NCBI GenBank assembly: GCA_009602725.1 | Contig: WELB01000201.1 | Span: 126,565 to 143,352 of the forward strand | Source of the DNA: Spirogloea muscicola | Lineage: Eukaryota > Streptophyta > Zygnematophyceae > Spirogloeales > Spirogloeaceae | DNA: 16,788 nt | Direction of reading: 5' to 3' | Part shown: positions 1-7,790 of the stretch, piece after piece | Layout: each line of letters opens with the position of its first letter | Numbering within the stretch: the stretch's first letter is position 1 | Notes under the pieces: generated by a model | Databases searched by the model: none | What the model saw: only the letters and a program-made list of their open reading frames with translations | What the model was told of the DNA's origin: nothing | Program-made: the position numbers and the translations under genes

Positions 1-518
1 CCGCCGCCGGCAGCGGGCAGCGCGACGCGCTCGACGTCAGCGGCCTTGCCGGTGCTCTGCCGCCGACCGCAGGCCAGGCTCCGGCTCCCGCCGCCACGAG
101 CTCCCGCCGCCGCCGCCGCCACCGCCGCCGTCGACGGTGGCGGCGCGGAGTGTTGGCGTTGACGGAGGCTGCGGGCCTTCCGTGCCGCGCCGCGCCTCTT
201 CATCCTTTAGCCTCATGTGCTCTGATTTGAGCCCCGCCGGGGATCGCCGTCCTCGCTGAGCCCCTCGCGCCTGCTGCTGCTGCAGGCGGTCAGCTCAGCG
301 GCGCCGACCGCGCCGGCCTCATGTCCGCCATCCAGGTCCCGCCTTCGTCCTCCCATCTCCGCAGACTTGCTGCCGCCGTTGGCCTGCCCTGCCGGCCGCA
401 CGGCCTCGTAGCTCCATCTTGCTGTGCTGCCATGGCCGCTGCCAATTGAATTGAAGGTCACAGGTTCAAATCCTGTAGAGTTGGAAGCACCGCGTTTCTT
501 AGTCCAAGCCTTCCACAG
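1..518 (+). other. NAP1 upstream region and unresolved first exon(s)
   Basis: GC-rich DNA with GCC/CCG runs near 101-131, the kind of sequence seen at the 5' end of several genes here. The start codon of NAP1 must lie in or left of this stretch, but I cannot fix it. One frame from the left edge reads DALDVSGLAGAL at 24-59, loosely like the DVSDLTAAL-type N-terminus of plant NAP1, so the gene may begin outside the window. An ATG at 321 opens a frame that closes at 447-449 and does not resemble NAP1. A tRNA T-arm-like hairpin lies at 460-476. A pyrimidine-rich stretch ending in CCACAG at 518 makes a good acceptor for the first recognised exon. Confidence 0.4.
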
Positions 519-3500
519 CTGAACGCTGAGGCGGCTCTCAAGACCTGCAGGACCGCCTCTCGGGCCTCGTCGGCCGCTCGTCCGGGTACCTCGAGTCCCT
601 CCCTGCGAAGGTCCACAAGCGCGTTGCCGCTCTGCAGGACCTCCAGGTAAGCTCAGGCTATATAGGAAGCCAGCCACAGAGCTGCGTTACTTCCCGTTGA
701 GCTGTCAGCAGGCGTGCACGTAGTGGACAGACCTGCAGGCCCAGGCTTCTGCGCATGCACCTGAAGTGAAGAGTCTGCGAAGCAGTCATCAGAGCTCTAG
801 ACCTTTAATTTTTAGAGCAATACGAGGCTTAGTAGAAATTGCCCCGTCCGTTTCACACTCTTAGGCCATAAGCAAGTGTGGCCTGTTTACGCTGGCAGCA
901 CAAGCATGACGAGCTTGAGGAGCAGTTCCTGGAGGAGAGAAGGAAGCTGGAGGCCAAGTACCTCACTTTGTACGAGCCCCTGTATCAGAAGGTAAACCCT
1001 TTTGTGGCTCAAGCGAGGGTGATGAGTGTAATGATGGGTGACATTAGAGGGTTGGGAATCGTACCTTCCCTGAGCTTCTGCAACTGATTTCCAACTACTA
1101 ACTCATAATGGTGCTCTGTGTTGGCAGAGAGGGGAGATTGTGACTGGCGCCGTGGAGCCAGAGGAGAAGCCTGATGCTGGCCCCGAGGCTGCTCAGGGAG
1201 CCCCAGAGCGCGCGGAAGCAGGCGACGAATCGGATGCTGAGGGTGAGTCTCCTTGCCTGACCTGCACCATTGCTGTGCAATTTCAGCTATCTGTTGTATT
1301 ATATCGCCTTCGAGCAATCTCATTCACTTGCCACCGATAAGGACCTTGCCGGCTTTCAGCGGCAGCAGATTTGTGTATAGAGCTGAGAAGCTTCGCAGAT
1401 CACAAGTTGAGGGGGCCACATAACGCCTATTGTGACCATATGATCTCTGAACTCTGGTTGTGCAGTTTCAAAAGGCATTCCGGAGTTCTGGTTGACAGCC
1501 CTCAAAAACAATGAAGTCACAAGCGAGCAGGTGCATTTGGCTTTGAAAATTTGAAACTCTAAGTTGGCAGCTACACTGGTAACAGTGGATACTTGTTGCA
1601 TACAATTTGCTGCACATCATGAAGCTGGTAATGACTTCCTTATGCATCAGACATGCTGGTACTGCTGTATAATAGAGAGGCACTCATCTTTGCTTGCAAG
1701 GAAGTAACAATACGGGATATCTGTAGGAAATACCAGTAGGTGCAGGGCTACTGTGTGATAAGCTTACATTGAGACCCCCACAGATCACGGAGAAGGACGA
1801 GGAGGCTCTTAAGCACCTCATCAACATTAAGTGGCGGCCCTTGGAGGAGGGCAAGGTGTGCTATATGCGTGCCTGCTACAGGGCCCATACTTCAAATGGA
1901 TGCCTAGTTGGTACCCGTCATCTGCTGATTGGGCACAGCTTGCATATTGAGTTCACTTACATCCACAATAGCTGTAAAGACCTGCACATACTAGCTTGCT
2001 ATCTCTGAGTGTCTGTTGATGCTTAGAGCAGGCAGTGATGCAAGCAAGCAACTTGATGCAAGCAAAGCATTCTCCTTGCCTCAACAACAGGGCTTTACAC
2101 TGGACTTAGAATTTGAGCCCAACCCCTTCTTCAAGAACACCACAGTGAGCTTCAAATGCATGGGCCTCATAGCAGGCTATTCTGCAGCACCTCTGCATTG
2201 TGCAAATTCACACTACATCTATCAAGCTCTTGTGACAAGGCAACAGTCTCACCGAGCTCCAGCAAGCGCATGTCACTGGCAGCTGAGCAAGACTTACCAC
2301 ATGATTGACGAGGACGAGCCCATCCTGGAGAAGGCTGAGGCGTAAGTACTCAGAGCTTGATGAGAAGGCTGCTCAGCAATTGCTGGCCAACTCCCAGCTG
2401 GTTGTATGTTAGTTACTAGAAAACCAGCACTGCACTTGCTGTTATTCATATGTCTCCCACAATGTGCTGCACAGGACGACGATTGAGTGGTTGCCCGGAA
2501 AGAACCTCACTCAGAAAGTGCTGAAGAAGAAGCCCAAGAAGGGGGCTAAGAACACCAAGCCAATTACGAAGATAGAGCAGTGCGAGAGCTTCTTCAACTT
2601 CTTCAGCCCCCCGCAAGTGCCTGGGGACGATGAGCAAATAAGCGCAGATGAGGTGAGAACATTATATGTACTTATCATCGTCCACAGGCTCTTGTCATAC
2701 GAAAGACAGTTGATCTGGCTACCCTTCGTGGCCCTTCAGCTTGGAGCAGGACCTTTTGCAGCCTGATATTGTGACACTGGCTTTGCTTGAGGATGTACAA
2801 CTGTATGTAATAGTTGTTGTGACACGCCGCAAAAGTGACCACTGTGTTGTGCCTGAAAGATGTGGCATGCATTTCTCTTTCCACACCCGCTTGCAGAGAC
2901 ATCCAGCTGGCTGCAGTCTAGCAAGGTCTGATTTGTCATTGGGTTGTGTAGGCGGAGCAGCTGCAGGAAGAGATGGAGAATGACTATGAAGTTGGGTACG
3001 TGACACGACCCTAAAACCTAAACAACCCTAACCTAAAAACTTAAACCCTGAAGGTTTCAAAATAAATTTGTTATCAAGTCAATTCTGTGCCGTTGCTTTA
3101 GGATGGTCTATCCTATCATAAGTTATTGGCAACATATGCACGTTTGGAAACTCACGGTACCCAAGCCATACTATATTTGTGACGATACTTGTGATTATGC
3201 ATCGTGAGCAAAATAGATATTACCTGGCCTGAGCACCACATCAGGCCAGTACCTGGTGTGCTGCTTAGGCCAGGTACTGGCTGAGGACTAGCTGCTGAAT
3301 TTGATAACGCGTCTGTCTCTCAGGTCTATGCTGAAGGAGAAGATCATCCCACATGCAGTTAAGTGGTTCACTGGTGAGGCCTTGGAAGAGTACGAGGATG
3401 AAGAGGAAGACGATGAGGAGGGCGACGAGGATGATGACGAGGATGAAGACGATGAGGAGGACGATGATGATGATGACGAAGATGAGGATGAGGATGACGG

Positions 3501-4033
3501 CGACGAGGATGAGGAGAAGGGGAAGCCTCAGAAGGGCCGGGGGTCTGCACAGAAGGTTTGACTTGCAAGCATAGCCGGCACATTTTTCTTACAATCAGGC
3601 GTGTTGGAAGATTGTACCTAGCTTTGAATCATCTGACCGTGAGAATGTCATTCAGCATGCTCACTCTTCTTTTTGCATAGGCCAGGGCTGTAGCGGACAC
3701 TGTTTTGTAGTTGGCAGAGGTCAACAATTCAGGAGGAAATGGAGATTCGGACATGAATTGAATCTTGAGAGTGGAATCGAATCCTTTGCTTTGTGTTTTG
3801 GGACTTAGAGTGTAGCAGATTTTAGCTTCTCAATGGCTATGAGTGGTTCAGGGCAGAGATGGGTGGACTAGAAGTTCTTTGCATTCCGACGACATCTTGG
3901 GTACGATGCGGCCGTAGCTGATTGAGTGGCGACCCTCCAATTTCTGCAGAAGGGATCAACTGGTAAGCCAGCGCCGAGCGCCAAGGCTGGGGCGGGTGGC
4001 GACGAGCAGGCGCCAGAGTGCAAACAGCAATAA
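519..4033 (+). CDS. NAP1: Nucleosome assembly protein 1 (histone chaperone), 5' partial
   Basis: NAP1 family chaperones bind H2A-H2B (and H3-H4), shuttle histones to the nucleus and assist nucleosome assembly. Exons: 519-646, 899-991, 1128-1242, 1466-1530, 1784-1855, 2091-2144, 2283-2341, 2475-2652, 2952-2995, 3324-3555, 3950-4033. All introns are GT-AG and exon phases agree from 545 onward. Family signatures seen: [10 protein letters not shown] and YLESLPAKV (N-terminal long helix), [73 protein letters not shown], then a run of about 45 mostly Asp/Glu residues (3388-3519) and the C-terminal farnesylation box CKQQ. About 374 residues are recovered, the usual family length less the extreme N-terminus. 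Oddities: exon 519-646 needs one extra base near 543-544 to stay in frame, and the last donor (GTTTGA) is followed by an in-frame TGA. Identity is certain; the start is not. Confidence 0.95.
2996..3323 (+). other. NAP1 intron with telomere-like tract and foldback cluster
   Basis: This 328-nt intron carries two structures. Just after the donor, 3008-3053 is a degenerate array of plant-type telomere units (CCCTAAAA, CCTAAA, CCCTAA, CCTAAAAA, TTAAACCCT). Near its 3' end, 3221-3281 holds overlapping inverted repeats, including a perfect 12-bp stem. The middle is AT-richer and unremarkable. Confidence 0.6.
3245..3281. repeat. Perfect 12-bp inverted repeat within overlapping palindromes
   Basis: GCCAGTACCTGG at 3245-3256 is the exact reverse complement of CCAGGTACTGGC at 3270-3281, with a 13-nt loop. 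A second pairing, GGCCTGA (3226-3232) with TCAGGCC (3241-3247), and a third, TACCTGGCCT (3221-3230) with AGGCCAGGTA (3267-3276), compete with it. It ends about 40 nt before the NAP1 acceptor at 3323. It could be a remnant of a small foldback element or an RNA hairpin; neither is shown. Confidence 0.6.
3556..3949 (+). other. Last NAP1 intron, possibly retained
   Basis: A 394-nt intron inferred because the exon after it (3950-4033) restores the conserved NAP1 C-terminus ending PECKQQ. The donor GTTTGA is weaker than the GTGAGN/GTAAGN donors used by many other introns of the gene, and its second triplet is an in-frame TGA (3559-3561). Retention would end the protein at SAQKV without the prenylation motif. 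No gene is seen inside. Confidence 0.7.
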
Positions 4034-4257
4034 TTCTCCATCTGGGGCTGTTTTTCGCTTACGGACAAATTTCTCTGGGTGTGCACCTGGCTATGTGCTT
4101 CACTTTTGGCAGAGTAATGTGTCTGATCTGAATGTGGCCTCCCTGTGTCCTTTTGTTTCAAGTAAGAGAATGTCCAGAGGCCTCAGAGGACTGATGCAAG
4201 TTACAATCTATTCCTTCACGCTTGCTGGTCAAAGCAGTAGTAATTGTCTCATGTGGC

Positions 4258-4262
4258 TGTAA
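4258..4262 (+). terminator. TGTAA polyadenylation signal candidate for NAP1
   Basis: TGTAA lies 225 nt after the NAP1 stop codon. UGUAA is the main poly(A) signal known in core chlorophyte algae, and similar motifs follow the L24 and CNX1 genes and the minus-strand PIP-box gene. A 5-mer is weak evidence alone. Confidence 0.4.
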
Positions 4263-4600
4263 TGAGCTTGTTTGTGCCTCCTCTGTGCTTGACTTAGTGG
4301 ACCTACCTCAGCAGGTGAGCCTATCATGGCAACAGAAACGTCAGGAGGTATCACACGACTAGAAATGTCACTGTGCCACAACATTGAGACTGCGTTAAAC
4401 TTTACCTCGGGCCCTGCGTTGTTGTACATGTATTCGTCCCGGTGACAGCGTAGTGATGGTCTGATGGTCATTCAGGGCAGGCTATGCTGGGCTGCAAAGG
4501 TGCTCTCTATCACCAACTACAGGGGGAGGCCATACATTAGAGCTTTGCAGAAGGAGCAAACTACCAGCAATGTATCACAGCCCGTGTAAGGCAGGCTCAT

Positions 4601-4701
4601 AGGAGCTGACAAACAGAACAGAAGAAGCAGACAGTGGGTGGCATCTGAAATAGGAGCTGACAACAGAATAGAAGAAGTTGACAGTGGGTGGCACCTGAAA
4701 C
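4601..4701. repeat. 51-bp imperfect tandem duplication
   Basis: Two adjacent copies, 4601-4651 and 4652-4701, both begin AGGAGCTGACAA and share GACAGTGGGTGGCA followed by CTGAAA. They differ by a few substitutions and a one-base indel, so the duplication is old enough to have diverged and is not a simple assembly echo. Confidence 0.85.
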
Positions 4702-5182
4702 ATACACTGATCACTGAGCTCCAAGAACCTTTGACGATGCGGTGATTATCAGTAAGGACAATGCGGGAGTCAACAGAATCATCACAGTTGCAGTAATTTG
4801 TGACCATGGGATGTCAAGGTGCTCCATTCCACATCAATGTGACGGTACATTATCCTGATTCACGGGGTGGGGGGAGACTAAATGCCAGAGCTCTGTTGTG
4901 TGTTTCAGCGCTTTCTGGCCCCTTCGCACCTTGATCTTAGAAGAGCCGACATTAAGAGAGCACAAGCTGACAGATGGGGCACCTAAACACTAACCTAGAC
5001 CCTACAACAAAAGCGTCTGAAGATGAAGTGAGACTTTGGGACAAAACAACAATCACGATGTTGATACTGGTTGCAACGGGTATCGTCAATGTGGGTCTCA
5101 TCGTCAGCAGGGCATGGAGTGTGCATTGAGTGATGGAGGGCCTGAGTGGCCAAGTACTAGGAAAGCACTTGGACTGCTAAGC

Positions 5183-5236
5183 TGACCCGCTCAGTAACCA
5201 CGATTCAGCACGTAGTGGTCGCTAACTGATGCCCGA
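5183..5236. repeat. 54-bp direct repeat, copy 1
   Basis: It starts with TGACCCGCTCAGTAACCACG, identical over 20 bases to the second copy at 5362. After a divergent 14-base centre, both continue with GGTCGCTAA and then a near-match around GATGCC. The copies are in direct orientation, 179 bp apart start to start. Confidence 0.8.
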
Positions 5237-5361
5237 CTCCGAGACGGAAGTTGACCAGCCCACAGAGCTAAGCAGAAATTTCGTGTATGTGAAACAAACG
5301 AAGGCCAAAGGCCAAGTACAAAGGCAAGCACATCTAAAGACCTACATAATCTACAGCAAAT

Positions 5362-5415
5362 TGACCCGCTCAGTAACCACGGGTCAAAAGATAAAGGTCG
5401 CTAATCGATGCCTGA
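5362..5415. repeat. 54-bp direct repeat, copy 2
   Basis: Second copy of the unit at 5183-5236. Both ends are conserved while the 14-base centre differs, which looks more like two conserved blocks at fixed spacing than random decay. There is no open frame or known element around it. Confidence 0.8.
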
Positions 5416-5753
5416 ATACTAGATGTCAGATACGAAGCCCTTCTGCCACCAACTAGAGCTCGGCCAGCTTTCTGGTGCAAGGCATTAGCCTGAGCACGCT
5501 GCAAACAGGCCAAAACACGTCGTCGCAAGAAAGACAGATATGCAGCTGGCAAGCCCAGCTCAGCCGGAAACACATCTGCACGACGTGTGTAGCCTAGATT
5601 GGCAATGTTTTGGAGGAGGCTGTGGAAACGAGGACCAGAGCTAAGGGGGGTTAACGGCCTCCTTGTCGGGGCTAACGCTGACGCTGGCGTCGTTTCGGCT
5701 GACGCCGTTACCGCGGCCGAGGGTTTAGGGCGCCGGACCAACCCCGGAGAACG

Positions 5754-5762
5754 AAACCCTAA
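5754..5762 (+). promoter_or_regulatory. Telo-box AAACCCTAA upstream of L24
   Basis: An exact AAACCCTAA lies about 70 nt before the candidate L24 start codon, with a second telomere-like string GGGTTTAGGG at 5721-5730. Telo-boxes are a known feature of plant promoters of ribosomal-protein and other translation or cell-cycle genes, which fits the gene it precedes. The role here is inferred from motif and position. Confidence 0.55.
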
Positions 5763-5824
5763 ATTCCACGCCGCCGCCGCCGCCACTGCCGCCGCTCGCC
5801 GCCGACGCCGCGGGGCCCGCCGCC

Positions 5825-7245
5825 ATGGCGCGCTGCAGCCGCTCCCCGCCGTCCGCGCCGCCGTGAGCGCCGCCGCCGNGCCCGGCGCTGCAGCCGCTCC
5901 CCGCCGTCCGCGCCGCCGTGAGCGCCGCCGCCGCCGCCACCGCCGCCTCCGCCACCATTGCCATCTCCGCGGTGAGCGCGTGAATCAGACTGGTCTCTGA
6001 CTCCGCCGCCGCCGCCGTCGCTGTCGAGCGCGGGGCGCAGGTGAAGCGGTGGGAGCGCAAGGAGGTGAAGGAGAACAGCCTGCCGGTGCGGCTCAAGGTG
6101 CACGTCAAGGCAGGCGACACGGTGCAGGTGATCGCGGGCGCGGACAAGGGCCGCGTGGCGGAGGTGACGCGCGTCTTCTCGCACGACAGCCGCGTGCTGG
6201 TCAAGGGCGTCAACCTGCGCACCAAGCACGTCAAGGGCAAGGCCGAGGGCGAGTCCGGCCAGATCGTCCAGGTGGGGCCCTCCGTTCCGTACGTTACGTT
6301 ACGTTGACGTAACGCTGACCCCTAAAACCCTGAACCCTAGACCCTGAGCCCGTCACGTAACACCCTCTGTTATGCACCTGGCTGGCCATTACAGCCGCTC
6401 TGATTGACTGTCAGCAACCGCATTCTCGCTGCCCCTCAGCTCGTCTGACCTCCTAACTGCTGACGCGGCGCCCTGTCTGCCTAGCCTGTGGCTCCGCTAA
6501 CATATAGTCGTTAACGCCCTCTGCATGCACCTGGCTGGCTTTGACAGCCGCTCTTTTAGTATCAAAAGAGCGTATCAGCAGCCGCAGTCTTCTCTTTCCT
6601 TTCCTTCCTCCGGCCTTTTGTACCTCCCTCCTCCAGTCTTGCCCCCCTCCCCCCATGCTCCTGCTCGCTCTCAGCGCCCTCCTCCGGCTCCTCCCGCCCT
6701 CCTCCTCAGCTTACCTGCCCCCATGCCCTCTCCCCTTATCCCTATGTTCCCCCCTCCCAAAACCCTGCTTCAGCCCAAAACCCCCATCTCCCTGGCTCTT
6801 CCGGCCCTTCTGTCGCTGTTTGTACTGGTCCCCACTCCCTTTCACTCACACGAGTGGCAATTCAACCCCTGACTCTCCATCCACAATCACGCGGTGGCGA
6901 CAGCTGCTGTACTTGCCAGCTCTTGGTCACTCGCCGAGGCCACTGCCATTGTCGCTTATGTAATACCCACTAGCACGAGGTGTCCCTGACATCTGGCAAT
7001 TCTGGTGGTGGTGGCGGCGATGGCATGCGCGGCGGCAGATGGAGGCCCCGGTGCACAGCTCCAACGTGATGCTGTACTCACGGGCGCAGAAGGTGGCGTC
7101 ACGAGTCGGCCACAAGACGCTCGAGGATGGCACGCGCGTCCGCTACCTCCTCAAGACCGGCGAGGTGATAGACAGCCCCGAGGAGTGGCGCCGCCGCAAT
7201 CCCAAGGAGAAACCCGCCACAACAGATGGCGATAAGAAGCCTTAG
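5825..7245 (+). CDS. RPL24: Plastid 50S ribosomal protein L24, nuclear-encoded
   Basis: L24 is an early assembly protein of the large ribosomal subunit; this version has the organellar/bacterial KOW form and acts in the plastid. Exon 2 (6041-6271) begins [15 protein letters not shown], the signature of plant plastid L24, and carries the KOW region [20 protein letters not shown], then [10 protein letters not shown] and ESGQIVQ. Exon 3 (7039-7245) reads [32 protein letters not shown] and [12 protein letters not shown] and ends at TAG. Exon 1 is an Ala-rich transit peptide, best read as [13 protein letters not shown] through ATIAISA at 5885-5971, in phase with exon 2 across a 69-nt intron. The likely ATG (5825) is not in frame with it: a 49-bp segment is duplicated around an N, so exon 1 is probably misassembled. 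About 175-180 residues expected. A TGTAA lies 80 nt past the stop. Confidence 0.9.
5830..5933. repeat. 49-bp exact duplication flanking an N in L24 exon 1
   Basis: Bases 5830-5878 and 5885-5933 are identical, separated by N (5879) and GCCCG. The repeat covers the transit-peptide coding region. An exact copy on both sides of an ambiguous base is typical of two overlapping contig ends joined without merging. With both copies present the L24 frame from ATG 5825 meets TGA at 5864. Confidence 0.85.
6322..6350. repeat. Degenerate telomere-like tract in L24 intron
   Basis: Reads as CCCTAAAA, CCCTGAA, CCCTAGA, CCCTGAG: four imperfect plant-type telomere units starting about 50 nt after the 5' splice site. 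Just before it are TACGTTACGTTACGTTGACGTAACG-like short repeats (6290-6315). Confidence 0.7.
6549..6572 (+). repeat. Perfect 9-bp stem-loop in L24 intron
   Basis: CGCTCTTTT (6549-6557) pairs exactly with AAAAGAGCG (6564-6572) around the loop AGTATC. It sits at the end of the second copy of the intron's direct repeat; the first copy (6372-6403) lacks the hairpin's right arm. Confidence 0.6.
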
Positions 7246-7324
7246 CACAGCTCGTCCAAGTTTGGCTCGCACTTCCTGCACCAGCTGTTGGCGTCCCTGC
7301 CACTTTCGGCGGAAACCACCATAC

Positions 7325-7329
7325 TGTAA
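7325..7329 (+). terminator. TGTAA polyadenylation signal candidate for L24
   Basis: TGTAA 80 nt after the L24 stop codon, a plausible distance for a chlorophyte UGUAA signal. Confidence 0.5.
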
Positions 7330-7708
7330 TGGTGGCGATTCCACACCGCCAAGCTCCTCTGCTTGGGCTTGAGACTGTCCCGGTTAATTCTGAGAGAGCC
7401 CCACTACCAGCGGCGCCAGATGCAAGTGCTTCACAACGTGCAACGAGGCCACCATAGCTTAAGGCCTCTCTTATTGCACTGTGGAACAGCATTAGAATTG
7501 CAAGCCGTCATGGCAATTACTGAGGAGAGAATAATATCCATCTATACTACGAAAGGCTGGCAACTGGTGGCCGGCAACTCAGGAAGGCATGAGATTGGGA
7601 CAACGGGTTTCTCTTGCCGGGCTATTAGAATGCTGGCCTGCTGCCGCCACCATAATGTGCACTGCTTAATGGGAAGGAGGAGGTCAAAGCTCCAGAGCGT
7701 AGTTTGTG

Positions 7709-7714
7709 TTTATT
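7709..7714 (-). terminator. AATAAA polyadenylation signal candidate for UBC9
   Basis: TTTATT on the plus strand, AATAAA in the UBC9 sense direction, about 77 nt after its stop. I found no TGTAA in sense for this gene within the convergent region, so this canonical eukaryotic hexamer is the best candidate. Confidence 0.35.
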
Positions 7715-7790
7715 TGGAGAAGGGCTGAAGGCTGGCCATTGCTCGACTGGCTGAGGCAGCGAGTCTGCGACCAAGTCCCGGAGGCACTGG

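Larger units (their letters stand above)
4034..5753. other. NAP1 3' UTR and intergenic DNA
   Basis: No convincing gene. The open frames here are short, show no family resemblance and lack consistent splice signals. The stretch contains a TGTAA signal for NAP1 (4258-4262), a 51-bp tandem duplication (4601-4701), a 54-bp dispersed direct repeat (5183-5236 and 5362-5415) and a weak telomere-like patch near 4982-5006. The right-hand part should contain the upstream promoter of L24. Confidence 0.6.
6272..7038 (+). other. Long L24 intron with several repeat structures
   Basis: A 767-nt intron, the longest in the window. It contains a telomere-like tract near the donor (6322-6350), two copies of a segment starting ATGCACCTGGCTGGC (6372-6403 and 6525-6556), a perfect 9-bp hairpin (6549-6572) and a long C/T-rich run (about 6585-6845). 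No conserved coding segment is visible; frames through the C/T-rich run are low-complexity Pro/Leu/Ser. Confidence 0.6.
7246..7790. other. Convergent 3' region of L24 and UBC9
   Basis: The 545 bp between the two stop codons holds both 3' UTRs. TGTAA at 7325 serves L24. On the minus strand AATAAA (7714-7709) lies about 77 nt after the UBC9 stop. No gene or repeat is seen. Confidence 0.55.

Noticed and set aside
405-500. A full tRNA gene around the T-arm-like hairpin
   Set aside because: No acceptor stem pairs with the bases after the T-arm, and no anticodon arm or proper D-arm can be built upstream.
992-1127. C/D-box snoRNA in a NAP1 intron (GTGATGA at 1019-1025, CTGA at 1070-1073 and 1084-1087)
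   Set aside because: The terminal stem is only four asymmetric pairs (AAGC with GCTT), and internal C'/D' boxes are not convincing. Motifs this short occur by chance.
3353-3583. Met/Arg-rich plus-strand frame and His/Pro-rich minus-strand frame
   Set aside because: Both are out-of-frame readings of the GAG/GAT/GAC codons for the NAP1 acidic tail.
4517-4807. 96-codon minus-strand frame downstream of NAP1
   Set aside because: Internal repetition simply reflects the 51-bp tandem duplication; no splice or family support.
5725-6240. Minus-strand open frames over L24 exons 1-2
   Set aside because: Antisense shadows of conserved L24 coding sequence and GCC repeats, with no family resemblance.
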